From contig NZ_CP017478.1 of the NCBI RefSeq assembly GCF_001761325.1, positions 2,625,501 through 2,689,500 of the forward strand: a DNA stretch of 64,000 bases, written 5' to 3'. A model generated the notes under the pieces. That model was not told the DNA's origin. It saw only the letters and a list, made by a program, of their open reading frames with translations, and searched no databases. This DNA is from Urechidicola croceus. GTDB lineage: Bacteria > Bacteroidota > Bacteroidia > Flavobacteriales > Flavobacteriaceae. The position numbers and the translations under genes were made by a program. Positions 35,667 through 44,749 of the stretch are shown here, piece by piece; within the stretch, counting starts at the first letter, position 1; each line of letters opens with the position of its first letter.

Positions 35667-38091
35667 CTTAAGAAAAGTATTATTTGTATTCGTATTTATT
35701 TTTACAAATACATTAATTGCACAGCATAAAATTGATGGTATAGTAACTGATGCTATAAGCAATCAACCCATTGAAAATGTTACTATTTACGATAAATCTT
35801 CAGGCGTTTTATCAACTACAAATAGCGAAGGTAAATATGCGTTTGAAACTAGTGAAGACACTTTAGTTTTAGTATTCTTTTTACACGAATTTCAAATTAA
35901 AGAAATTGAGGTTAATACATCGATTGTTAACGAATTAAACGTTGTGTTAGAACCTTTATCAGAAGAATTATCAGAAGTAGAAATTACAGTACAACGCGAA
36001 AAAGTTTTTGAGTTAAATAGATTAAAAGACGTTGAAGAAACAGCTATTTACGCAGGTAAAAAATCTGAAGTAGTATTGGTAAGTCAATCTATGGCAAATT
36101 TAGCATCAAATAATGCACGTCAAATTTATAGTCAAGTAGCAGGATTAAATATTTTTCAGAATGATGATGCAGGTTTGCAGTTAAATATTGGTGGTCGTGG
36201 TTTAGATCCAAACAGAACATCAAATTTTAATACACGTCAAAACGGTTACGATATTAGTGCCGATGTTTTAGGATATCCAGAGAGTTATTATACGCCACCA
36301 GCAGAAGCTTTAGAAGAAATTCAAGTAGTTCGTGGTGCAGCATCGTTACAATACGGAACGCAGTTTGGTGGTTTGGTAAACTTTAAGTTTAAAACACCAA
36401 ATGCGAATAAACCTATTGAGTTTTTAACAAGAAATACTGTTGGTAGTAATGGTTTATATACCAATTTTACGAGTGTAAACGGAACAAAAAATAAGTTGAG
36501 TTACTACACGTATTTTAACTATAAAAAAGGTGATGGATTTAGACCAAATTCTGAATTCGATTCAAAAAATGCCTTTGTTCATTTAGGTTATCAAATTTCT
36601 GATAAAACGAAACTTACAGCAGAATTAACCTACCTTAATTATTTAGCACAACAAGCAGGAGGGTTAACAGATAATATGTTTGCAACTAATGCTTTTCAAA
36701 GTAATAGAGAACGTAATTGGTTTGAAGTAGATTGGTTGTTGTACAGTTTAAAATTAGCACATAAATTTAACGAAAACACCAATTTTACCTTTAACTTTTT
36801 TGGATTAGATGCAAAACGAAACGCTTTAGGTTTTAGAACAAATAGACAAGACCAAAACGATAATTTAGGTGTGCGAGATTTGATAAAAGGTGACTTTAAT
36901 AACTTTGGTTTTGAGAGTAGATTATTATCTAAATACACACTTTTTGGTAAAAACGCAACAGGATTAATAGGCGCAAAGTTTTACAAGGCTAAAAACACAT
37001 CAATACAAGGTCCAGGTTCTGACGGAACAGATGCAAATTTTGATTTACAATTAGATGATTTTCCTAATTATACAAATCAATCTAATTACAATAATCCCAA
37101 CTTAAATATGGCTCTTTTTGGCGAAAATATTTTGTATTTAAATGATAAATGGTCAATAACTCCAGGTTTTCGTTTAGAGCATATAAAAACAGAAAGTGAT
37201 GGATATGTTAAGCGTATAAACTTAGATGCAGCAGGAAACGTAATTTTAAATGAAACTATAGAATCTGATGAGGTTAATGAGCGTACATTTGTGCTTTTAG
37301 GTATAGGTGCAAGTTATAAACCAACAACTAATTTAGAGTTTTATGCTAATGCTTCTCAAAATTACCGTTCTGTAACGTTTTCTGATATTAATATTACAAA
37401 TCCAGCCTTTAAGATTGATGAAAATATAGATGATGAAAAAGGAATATCTGCAGATATTGGTATTAGAGGTACAATTAATAAACTAATTTCTTTTGATATA
37501 AACACCTTTGGATTGTTTTACAATAACAGAATAGGTTTTGTTTTAGAAACCCAACAAGATAACAGCATAAAAAACCTAAGAACCAATGTTGGTGATGCGT
37601 TTATGTTTGGTTTAGAATCTTTGGTTGATGTTAATTTAAACGAATTGTTTTTAAAAGATAACAGATTTAGATTTAATTATTTTATAAATACCTCTGTAAT
37701 ACAATCAGAATATGTGCAATCAGATAAAGCAGGTATAAAGGGTAATCAAGTAGAATTTGTGCCAAAACTTAATTTAAAAACAGGATTAAAATTTGCGTAT
37801 AAAAACATACAAAGTAGTGTGCAATACACCTATCTATCTCAACAATTTTCTGATGCTACCAATGCCGAAAGTGATCCTTCAGGAAATTCAGGAATTATTG
37901 GTCCTATTAATGCTTATGATGTTTTAGACGCATCGCTAAGTTATAAATACAAACAATTTAAGTTAGAAACAGGAGTAAATAACGTATTAAATAACACGTA
38001 TTTTACACGTAGAGCTACAGGCTATCCAGGACCTGGAATTTTACCATCGTCACCACGAAATTGGTATGTTACACTTCAAGTTAAGTTGTAG
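35647..38091 (+). CDS. TonB-dependent receptor, FecA-like
   Basis: An 814-residue outer-membrane receptor: signal peptide ending NTLIAQ, a carboxypeptidase-like regulatory (CarboxypepD_reg-like) domain (about 27-110, IDGIVTDAISNQPIENVTI), plug (about 130-260; GRGLDPNRTSNFNTRQNGYDI, EEIQVVRGAASLQYGTQFGGLVNF) and a 22-strand-type beta-barrel ending in WYVTLQVKL. The plug motif resembles ferric citrate receptors. The start overlaps the HTTM gene, so the two are translationally coupled. Confidence 0.92.
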   Translation: MKLKAYNLRKVLFVFVFIFTNTLIAQHKIDGIVTDAISNQPIENVTIYDKSSGVLSTTNSEGKYAFETSEDTLVLVFFLHEFQIKEIEVNTSIVNELNVVLEPLSEELSEVEITVQREKVFELNRLKDVEETAIYAGKKSEVVLVSQSMANLASNNARQIYSQVAGLNIFQNDDAGLQLNIGGRGLDPNRTSNFNTRQNGYDISADVLGYPESYYTPPAEALEEIQVVRGAASLQYGTQFGGLVNFKFKTPNANKPIEFLTRNTVGSNGLYTNFTSVNGTKNKLSYYTYFNYKKGDGFRPNSEFDSKNAFVHLGYQISDKTKLTAELTYLNYLAQQAGGLTDNMFATNAFQSNRERNWFEVDWLLYSLKLAHKFNENTNFTFNFFGLDAKRNALGFRTNRQDQNDNLGVRDLIKGDFNNFGFESRLLSKYTLFGKNATGLIGAKFYKAKNTSIQGPGSDGTDANFDLQLDDFPNYTNQSNYNNPNLNMALFGENILYLNDKWSITPGFRLEHIKTESDGYVKRINLDAAGNVILNETIESDEVNERTFVLLGIGASYKPTTNLEFYANASQNYRSVTFSDINITNPAFKIDENIDDEKGISADIGIRGTINKLISFDINTFGLFYNNRIGFVLETQQDNSIKNLRTNVGDAFMFGLESLVDVNLNELFLKDNRFRFNYFINTSVIQSEYVQSDKAGIKGNQVEFVPKLNLKTGLKFAYKNIQSSVQYTYLSQQFSDATNAESDPSGNSGIIGPINAYDVLDASLSYKYKQFKLETGVNNVLNNTYFTRRATGYPGPGILPSSPRNWYVTLQVKL

Positions 38092-38208
38092 TTTAGAAAG
38101 TTATAAGTTAAAAAAACTTCTTTTTTATGTAACAAAAGTTGCTGTAGAACCTTAAACTATAGTGTAATTTTATTATTATAAAAATAATAATAATTTAAAA
38201 CTATAATT

Positions 38209-38868
38209 ATGGAAGATAATAATAGAATTAATCAAGTAATGATGCCAAGAATTGGAGATATTGCTCCAGATTTTGAAGCAGTAACAACAAAAGGAAAAAT
38301 TAAATTTTCAGAATTTGCAAAAGACAAATGGACTGTTATGTTTTCTCATCCTGCCGATTTTACACCAGTTTGTACTACAGAAATGAGTGGATTTGCCATT
38401 AGAAAAAAAGAATTTGATGATTTGAATACTGAACTTTTGGGTTTAAGTATCGATAGTATTCACGCGCATTTAGGTTGGGTTAATAACGTAAAAAATAATA
38501 CAGGAGTTTATTTTGATTTTCCAATTATTGCCGATATTGATATGAAGGTTTCAAAATTGTATGGAATGTTGCAACCAAATGAAAGTGAAACAGCAGCTGT
38601 AAGAGCAGTATTTTTTATTGATCCAACTAAAAAAATTAGGTTAATCATGTATTATCCTTTAAATGTTGGTAGAAATATGGATGAAATTATTCGTGTTTTA
38701 GAAGCATTACAAACATCTGATAAATTCAAAGTCGCTATGCCTTTAGATTGGAAGAAAGGCGATAAAGTGATTGTTCCTCCACCAAAAACAATGCAAGAAA
38801 TGGAGGAGAGATTAAATGACGATTCTTTAGAAAAAGTCGATTTTTATTTAGCAAAAAAATCTTTGTAG
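38209..38868 (+). CDS. 1-Cys peroxiredoxin (Prx6 type)
   Basis: A 219-residue peroxiredoxin with PADFTPVCTTE (peroxidatic Cys55), the only Cys in the protein, and a long C-terminal domain (DWKKGDKVIVPPP). This fits the Prx6 subfamily, which reduces H2O2 and organic peroxides and needs an outside thiol for recycling. Soluble and cytoplasmic. Single gene with its own terminator. Confidence 0.92.
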   Translation: MEDNNRINQVMMPRIGDIAPDFEAVTTKGKIKFSEFAKDKWTVMFSHPADFTPVCTTEMSGFAIRKKEFDDLNTELLGLSIDSIHAHLGWVNNVKNNTGVYFDFPIIADIDMKVSKLYGMLQPNESETAAVRAVFFIDPTKKIRLIMYYPLNVGRNMDEIIRVLEALQTSDKFKVAMPLDWKKGDKVIVPPPKTMQEMEERLNDDSLEKVDFYLAKKSL

Positions 38869-38872
38869 ATTT

Positions 38873-38905
38873 AATAGGCAACTTTTATGAGTTGCCTATT
38901 TTTTT
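38873..38905 (+). terminator. Terminator of the peroxiredoxin gene
   Basis: An 11-bp stem AATAGGCAACT / AGTTGCCTATT (38873-38883 / 38890-38900) with a 6-nt loop and a run of T. Confidence 0.85.
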
Positions 38906-39014
38906 TAACATTTGTAAATAAAATGGAAATGGATATCTTAATTATATTTGGAAACTAATATTTCAATAAAAGTAGTTACGTAACTTTCTTTTTTTGATTC
39001 TTATTTTAAAACAA

Positions 39015-41141
39015 ATGCAATTAATTCAGTTTATAAAAATTAAAACAAATCTTCCTGAAAAAGGAATTCAAAATACTATTGAATTATTAAATGAAGATTG
39101 TACAATTCCATTTATTTCTAGATATCGAAAAGAAAGAACAGGAAATTTGGATGAGGTTCAAGTTGGTGATATTGTGAAATTCAAAACTCAGTTTGAAGAC
39201 TTAGAAAAACGAAAAACTACTATTCTAAAAGCGTTAGATGAACAAGATGTTTTAACAGATGAATTGCGACAAAAAATTACGGCAACTCAAGATTCTATAA
39301 CTTTAGAGGACATTTATCTACCTTATAAGAAAAAGCGTAAGACAAAGGCTGAAACAGCGCGTAAAAACGGTTTAGAACCTTTGGCAAAGATTATCATGAG
39401 TCAAAATGCTAATGATATTGATTATATAGCATCCAAATATTTAAATGAAACTATTTCTACTGTAAATGATGCACTAGATGGCGCACGATTTATTATTGCG
39501 GAATGGATTAATGAACGAACTGATATTAGAAATAATATCCGTTATCAATTAGAGAAGTTTGCTACCATAAACACTAAAGTTATTTCTTCAAAAAAGAATG
39601 ATGAAAAAGCACAGAAATTCAGAGATTATTTTGATTGGTCAGAATCTTTAAACAGATGTCCTTCTCATAGATTATTAGCTATTTTAAGAGCAGAAAAAGA
39701 AGGGTTTATTCGTGTAAAAATCGAAATAGACCATCAAAGAGCATTTGATAAAATTGAAAATAGAATTATTAAATCTAATAATGATTGTAGCGAACAAATT
39801 AAACTCGCAATTCAAGATTCTTATAAGCGATTGTTATATCCAGCACTGTCAAATGAAATTTTAAATAATTCAAAAGAGAAAGCAGATGAAAGTGCTATCA
39901 ATGTATTTGCTAAAAATTTAAAACAATTATTATTGGGTGCACCGTTGGGCGAAAAAACTATTTTAGGAATTGATCCGGGATTTAGAACTGGTTGTAAGGT
40001 AGTGTGTATCGACGCTCAAGGAAATTTAAAACACAATGAAACTATATATCCTCATGCGCCACAAAATAAATCAGTGGAAGCCATGAAAAAGATAAATTCA
40101 TTAGTTGAAGCATATAAAATTGAAGCCATTGCTATAGGAAACGGAACCGCTTCACGAGAAACAGAACAATTGATTCGAAAAATCAGATTTAATAGAGATG
40201 TTGAGGTATTTGTAGTTAGTGAAGCAGGTGCTTCTGTTTATTCGGCTTCTAAAATTGCGCGTGATGAGTTTCCAAATTATGATGTAACTGTTAGAGGAGC
40301 AGTTTCTATTGCTCGTCGATTGGCTGATCCATTGGCTGAGTTAGTCAAAATTGATGCAAAATCGATTGGAGTTGGGCAATACCAGCACGATGTAGATCAA
40401 ACCAAATTGAAAAATTCATTGGATATAGTTGTTGAAAGTTGTGTGAATACTGTAGGTGTGAACATTAATACTGCTAGTGAATCATTGTTGAGTTATGTGT
40501 CTGGTATTGGACCAAAATTGGCAGAGAATATTGTGAATTATAGAACCGAGAATGGCGCTTTTGCAAGTCGTAATGAAATTAAAAAAGTTACTCGATTAGG
40601 AGCGAAAGCATTTGAGCAAGGCGCACCTTTTTTACGAATTAAAAATGCTAAAAACCCACTAGACGATTCGGCTGTACACCCAGAAAGTTATACTATTGTT
40701 GCCGAAATGGCAAAAGATGAAGGTAAAAAGTTGGTAGAATTAATTGGTAATAAAGAAGTTTTACAATCCATAGATTTAAAAAAATATTGTACCAGTGAAA
40801 TAGGTTTACCAACATTGACAGACATCATTAGAGAATTGGAAAAACCAGGATTAGACCCTCGTGAAACTGCCAAAGTATTCACATTTAATAAAGATATTAG
40901 AACCATTTCAGATTTACGAGAAGGACAATTGTTGCCAGGAATAGTAAACAATGTCACTAATTTTGGATGTTTTGTAGATATTGGAATTAAAGAAAGTGGT
41001 TTGGTACATGTTTCTAATTTGTCGGATAAATTTGTGAAAGATGTTAGTGAAATAGTGAGTTTGCACCAACAAGTAATTGTAAAAGTATTAGAAGTTGATA
41101 TTGCTCGAAAACGTATTCAACTTTCGATGAACTTTAAATAA
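39015..41141 (+). CDS. tex: Tex family transcription accessory / RNA-binding protein
   Basis: A 708-residue Tex protein. The N-terminal helical region contains PFISRYRKERTGNLDEVQV, the YqgF-like domain (from about 318) has ILGIDPGFRTGCK, the helix-hairpin-helix part has NTASESLLSYVSGIGPKLAENIV, and an S1 RNA-binding domain ends the protein (LLPGIVNNVTNFGCFVDIG). Tex is a conserved nucleic-acid-binding factor with roles in transcription. ATG 39015 is chosen over an upstream in-frame TTG at 38994. Confidence 0.93.
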   Translation: MQLIQFIKIKTNLPEKGIQNTIELLNEDCTIPFISRYRKERTGNLDEVQVGDIVKFKTQFEDLEKRKTTILKALDEQDVLTDELRQKITATQDSITLEDIYLPYKKKRKTKAETARKNGLEPLAKIIMSQNANDIDYIASKYLNETISTVNDALDGARFIIAEWINERTDIRNNIRYQLEKFATINTKVISSKKNDEKAQKFRDYFDWSESLNRCPSHRLLAILRAEKEGFIRVKIEIDHQRAFDKIENRIIKSNNDCSEQIKLAIQDSYKRLLYPALSNEILNNSKEKADESAINVFAKNLKQLLLGAPLGEKTILGIDPGFRTGCKVVCIDAQGNLKHNETIYPHAPQNKSVEAMKKINSLVEAYKIEAIAIGNGTASRETEQLIRKIRFNRDVEVFVVSEAGASVYSASKIARDEFPNYDVTVRGAVSIARRLADPLAELVKIDAKSIGVGQYQHDVDQTKLKNSLDIVVESCVNTVGVNINTASESLLSYVSGIGPKLAENIVNYRTENGAFASRNEIKKVTRLGAKAFEQGAPFLRIKNAKNPLDDSAVHPESYTIVAEMAKDEGKKLVELIGNKEVLQSIDLKKYCTSEIGLPTLTDIIRELEKPGLDPRETAKVFTFNKDIRTISDLREGQLLPGIVNNVTNFGCFVDIGIKESGLVHVSNLSDKFVKDVSEIVSLHQQVIVKVLEVDIARKRIQLSMNFK

Positions 41142-41169
41142 AAAAAATGCGCCAATTGGCGCATTTTTT
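41141..41169. terminator. Bidirectional palindromic terminator, copy 1
   Basis: The perfect 18-bp palindrome ATGCGCCAATTGGCGCAT (41147-41164) sits between A and T runs. It separates the convergent tex and serine hydrolase genes. An identical palindrome occurs at 43213. Confidence 0.85.
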
Positions 41170-41186
41170 AGATTACATAAGTTCTG

Positions 41187-42293
41187 CTAATTGATAGTAT
41201 TACTAATTGCGGTTAAAAAACCATTATAGTTTTTGGTCGATTTTCCAAGACGAACGATAATTAAATTATTGTCAGGATTTACATATAATTGTTGTCCTAG
41301 AATCCCAACTGCATAAAAACTATTTCCACAATTATCACTATACCATTGATATTGGTAACAATCATTTTCTTTATTAGGAGTAACAATTTTTTGAATCCAA
41401 GCCTTCGAAATAATTTGTTTTTCTTCAAACATTCCATTATTTAATACCAAACGAGCAATTTTAGCCAAGTCTATTGCTGTGGTATTCAAGCAACAAAATG
41501 CTTTTGTATTTCTGTTTTTATTATCATCTACACTCCAAGTTGCAGAGTTTTCCATCTGAAGTGGAATCCAAATTTTTTCTTCAAGGTATTTTCCCATTTC
41601 CATTCCTGTTGCACGTTCAATAGCAATTCCAAGTAAAGTGGTGGAAACACTTTGATATGTATGCTTTTTTCCTGGTTTGTTTTCAAATTTCATTTTTTTA
41701 ATTTGACCTATTTGATTTTTACCATAATATAATTTGCTTACTTCATCAAATGGACTGCTATAACTTTCATCAAATTTTAAACCTGAACGCATATTGAGTA
41801 AATGCTCTAAAGTCAAACTTTTAAATAATTCATTTGATTCGGATAATTCTGGAATGTATTTGGTAATTGGATCATTTACACTTGTTATTATTTTTTCATC
41901 AATAGCAATACCTAACAATAATGAAGTAACAGATTTTGAAACAGAAAATATATTTGAAATTGAATCACGCTTATAACCTTCAAAATAGTTTTCATATAAA
42001 ACACTATCATTTTTGATTACTAAAAAAGCAGTAGTTTCTGTATTTTCATCTAATACATCACTTAATTGATAGTTATCTTTTCCGTCAATTGAAAAAGTTA
42101 ATTCATTAATTTTTTTTGCTAAATTAGATTGTGTTCCATCTTTAAAATAAAATGTTTTATCACCTGTATTTACTTCAGTATAAGGGAATATTTTATGATC
42201 ATCAATATCTGCTTTATAATAACGAATCATTCTTCCAATATGACATGATTGAAATATGAATACAACAAACAGAAGGGCTATTATTTTTTTCAT
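41187..42293 (-). CDS. Serine hydrolase lipoprotein (beta-lactamase class C family)
   Basis: A 368-residue lipoprotein (lipobox IFQSC, Cys17). The class C/esterase motifs are SVSK (Ser117-Lys120) and the Tyr motif in KHTYQSVST. These proteins are D-aminopeptidase, esterase or penicillin-binding-like enzymes; the substrate cannot be read. A second family member lies at 53134. The LytTR regulator gene is 99 bases upstream on the same strand and may control it. Confidence 0.87.
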   Translation of the reverse strand: MKKIIALLFVVFIFQSCHIGRMIRYYKADIDDHKIFPYTEVNTGDKTFYFKDGTQSNLAKKINELTFSIDGKDNYQLSDVLDENTETTAFLVIKNDSVLYENYFEGYKRDSISNIFSVSKSVTSLLLGIAIDEKIITSVNDPITKYIPELSESNELFKSLTLEHLLNMRSGLKFDESYSSPFDEVSKLYYGKNQIGQIKKMKFENKPGKKHTYQSVSTTLLGIAIERATGMEMGKYLEEKIWIPLQMENSATWSVDDNKNRNTKAFCCLNTTAIDLAKIARLVLNNGMFEEKQIISKAWIQKIVTPNKENDCYQYQWYSDNCGNSFYAVGILGQQLYVNPDNNLIIVRLGKSTKNYNGFLTAISNTIN

Positions 42294-42392
42294 TTACTAA
42301 AATTTAAAGAATTAAACATTTATTTATTCAATGTCAAAACTATTCTTAATTATAGTTGAAAGGACTTCTATTATTGATGTTGTGGTGAATCG

Positions 42393-43190
42393 TTACCTAT
42401 TTGTGGTTAATTGTAATTGACTTTTAACTTCCGATTGTAATGCACGGGATACAGGTATTAAGTCACCATAACCTAAATCTAAAAAATGTTTTTTATTTTC
42501 AATTTTTAATTGTTTGAAATGGATAGGATTTATTAAATAAGAACGGTGTGTCTTTAGTAATTTAGGAAATTTATTTGACACATCAGATAACTTTCCTCTA
42601 ATGAGTTTTTTCTTTATCCCACTTTTTTCGAGGTAATTTATTTCGATATAATTGTCGGATGATTGTATAAATAATAAATCATCAGAATTTAAATGGATAA
42701 AATCATATTGTCCATCTCCTTGAATTGTAATTTTATTTTCGAAGGTTGATTTGTCAGAAAATTTACCCAAAATATATCTACTTATAAATACAAAAGGAAG
42801 AATGATTGTTAGCGCAGGTAAATAAACAAATTTTTGATAATGAATAAATTCATACGTATGAGGTTCGTTGTTTACAATAATATATTTGTAAAAGAAAAAA
42901 TTAATAATAGAGCCGATTATTGAGAGTAGTAACAATAAGAACAATTCGTTTTTTAGCAGCCAAGAGTTTTGTTTTTTTAAAATTACTTCTTGATAAGGCA
43001 AAATTAAAAGATAGCATATAGATTGAATAAATCCATAGATAGGTAAATACACAAATTTTTCTTTTTGAGAAAATTTATTGATGTCAAAAGGTTCTGATAA
43101 AAATAAAAATATAAAAACCCAAACACCTAATCCAATAGCAATCCATAAATGATGTTTTCTGTTTTTATCTAATGAAAATTTAATAGGCAT
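42393..43190 (-). CDS. Membrane-anchored LytTR DNA-binding regulator
   Basis: A 265-residue protein with four hydrophobic helices (about 15-32, 47-65, 80-98 and 125-146) and a C-terminal LytTR DNA-binding domain (about 165-260; FIHLNSDDLLFIQSSDNYIEINY, LLKTHRSYLINPIHF). There is no receiver domain, so it senses through the membrane part or acts constitutively. ATG 43190 is chosen; the frame continues upstream but would run through the ssb terminator. Confidence 0.85.
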   Translation of the reverse strand: MPIKFSLDKNRKHHLWIAIGLGVWVFIFLFLSEPFDINKFSQKEKFVYLPIYGFIQSICYLLILPYQEVILKKQNSWLLKNELFLLLLLSIIGSIINFFFYKYIIVNNEPHTYEFIHYQKFVYLPALTIILPFVFISRYILGKFSDKSTFENKITIQGDGQYDFIHLNSDDLLFIQSSDNYIEINYLEKSGIKKKLIRGKLSDVSNKFPKLLKTHRSYLINPIHFKQLKIENKKHFLDLGYGDLIPVSRALQSEVKSQLQLTTNR

Positions 43191-43212
43191 GATAACAAAT
43201 ATAAAATAAAAA

Positions 43213-43230
43213 ATGCGCCAATTGGCGCAT
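43213..43230 (-). terminator. Palindromic terminator of ssb, copy 2
   Basis: The same perfect 18-bp palindrome as at 41147, ATGCGCCAATTGGCGCAT. It follows the ssb stop on the minus strand and is followed there by a TTTTATTTTATA tail. Confidence 0.8.
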
Positions 43231-43260
43231 TTTCTCTTCTTCAAAGCAATAATCCCAAGA

Positions 43261-43596
43261 TTATTTATTTCCGAGCATTAATAACTCATTACATACAATT
43301 TCTGTAACATATCGTTTGTTTCCATCTTTATCATCATAACTTCTAGAAGTTAACTTGCCTTCAATAGCAATTTCCTTTCCTTTTTCAAGATACTGCTCAA
43401 CAATTTCAGCGGTTTTATTCCATGCTACAATATTGTGCCATTGAGTGTCTGTTACTTTTTCACCTTGCGTATTTTTATAGGACTCATTTGTTGCGATTGA
43501 AAATTTCGCTAATTTACTTCCACTATCTAAAGTGATAATTTCTGGGTTGTTTCCTAAGTTTCCAATTAACTGTACTTTGTTTCTTAACGTACTCAT
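43261..43596 (-). CDS. ssb: Short single-stranded DNA-binding protein
   Basis: A 111-residue SSB consisting of only the OB fold: NKVQLIGNLGNNPEI, FSIATNESY, TQWHNIVAWNKTAEIVEQYLEKGKEIAIEGKL, and RYVTEIVCNELLML. It lacks the Gly-rich linker and the acidic tail (DDDxPF) used by housekeeping SSB to recruit partners. Bacteroidota often carry such a short extra SSB besides the main one; the main one is not in this window. Confidence 0.92.
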   Translation of the reverse strand: MSTLRNKVQLIGNLGNNPEIITLDSGSKLAKFSIATNESYKNTQGEKVTDTQWHNIVAWNKTAEIVEQYLEKGKEIAIEGKLTSRSYDDKDGNKRYVTEIVCNELLMLGNK

Positions 43597-43613
43597 AAGA
43601 TAAGTTTTTTAAA

Positions 43614-43635
43614 ACACTTCGACTTTGCTCAGTGT
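43614..43635. repeat. Possible dispersed ACACT...AGTGT repeat
   Basis: ACACT, TCGACTTTGCTC and AGTGT form a short imperfect hairpin between ssb and the divergent gene. It resembles a repeat type common in Bacteroidota genomes, but only one copy is present here. Confidence 0.3.
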
Positions 43636-43794
43636 AGATTTATAATTATATTTTGTCAATTCATTTTGACACTGCAAAGATGCGATGCTGTTATTATTTT
43701 TATCGGTTGTTAAACGGTTACTTTCGGTTGTAAATGTTATTTGTCGTTTACATTCAAATAAAATTGTATATTAGTGGTATCTAAATATTTGATT

Positions 43795-44394
43795 ATGAAT
43801 ACGTCTGAAAAAATAGTTGCATACTTTGAAAAACATCCAAATTGGATAAAAGAATTAAATGAACTAAGAACCATAGTACTTAAAACAGAATTTGTTGAAA
43901 CTGTAAAATGGGGAATTCCAACTTATACTATAAATGGAAAAAATGTATTGGGAATTGGTGCCTTTAAAAATTATGTTGCTATTTGGTTTTTTAACGGAAA
44001 CTTTTTGACTGATACTGATAAAAAATTAATAAATGCACAAGAAGGGAAAACTAAAGGAATGCGTCAATGGAGATTTGAAACTATAAAGGAAATAGATGAA
44101 AAGTTGATTTTAAAATATTTAAATGAGGCAATTCAGAATCAAAAAGATGGAAAAGAAATAAAAGTTATTCGTAATAAAAAACCAGTTGAAATCCCAATTG
44201 AGTTACAAAATGTTTTAGATGAAAATAGTGAATTGAAGTTGTTATTTGATGGGTTTTCACCATCAAAACAAAGAGAATATGCAGAGCATATTTCATCAGC
44301 AAAAAGAGAAGCAACTAAAATTTCAAGATTAGAAAAAATTATTCCAATGATATTGAAAGGAGTTGGATTGCACGATAAATATAAAAACTGCTAA
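43795..44394 (+). CDS. DUF1801 / YdeI-like protein
   Basis: A 199-residue soluble protein. The first 115 residues form a DUF1801 domain (HPNWIKELNELRTIVLKTEFVETVKWGIPTYTINGKNVLGIGAFKNYVAIWFF). The C-terminal part (PIELQNVLDENSELKLLFDGFSPSKQREYAEHISSAKREATKISRLEKII) is the YdeI/OmpD-associated helical region. ATG 43795 is used instead of an upstream GTG at 43774. It lies 3 bases before the zinc-ribbon gene. Function unknown. Confidence 0.87.
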   Translation: MNTSEKIVAYFEKHPNWIKELNELRTIVLKTEFVETVKWGIPTYTINGKNVLGIGAFKNYVAIWFFNGNFLTDTDKKLINAQEGKTKGMRQWRFETIKEIDEKLILKYLNEAIQNQKDGKEIKVIRNKKPVEIPIELQNVLDENSELKLLFDGFSPSKQREYAEHISSAKREATKISRLEKIIPMILKGVGLHDKYKNC

Positions 44395-44397
44395 GGA

Positions 44398-44748
44398 ATG
44401 GAAGAACAAAAATGTTTGGAGTGTGGGGAACCATTTAAAGGTCGAATTGATAAAAAATTCTGTTCAGATTATTGTAGAAACACCTATAATAATAAAGTTA
44501 ATAAAGAGAGTAAAAATATGATTCGTAACGTGAATTATCGATTGCGAAAAAATTATAAAGCGTTAAGTGAATTAAACCAATCTGGAAAAACAAAAGTTAC
44601 TCGTGTAAAATTACTGAGTAATAATTTTGATTTTAATTTATTCACTTCTATATATACTACCAAAACTGGCAATACTTATTATTATGTGTACGATCAAGGT
44701 TATTTGGCTTTAGAAAATGATTATTATTTGTTAATTAAAAGAGAATAG
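44398..44748 (+). CDS. Small zinc-ribbon protein
   Basis: A 116-residue protein with an N-terminal four-Cys zinc ribbon: Cys6, Cys9, Cys22 and Cys26 (CLECG...FCSDYC). It is followed by a basic helical stretch and a beta-rich C-terminus with many Tyr. The ribbon suggests nucleic acid or protein binding, but no function is known to me. It is 1 base from the next gene, so the three small genes 43795-45457 form one unit. Confidence 0.75.
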   Translation: MEEQKCLECGEPFKGRIDKKFCSDYCRNTYNNKVNKESKNMIRNVNYRLRKNYKALSELNQSGKTKVTRVKLLSNNFDFNLFTSIYTTKTGNTYYYVYDQGYLALENDYYLLIKRE

Positions 44749-44749
44749 T

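Noticed and set aside
43191-43244. Longer N-terminus for the LytTR regulator
   Set aside because: It would be translated through the ssb terminator palindrome; the ATG at 43190 gives a sensible start.
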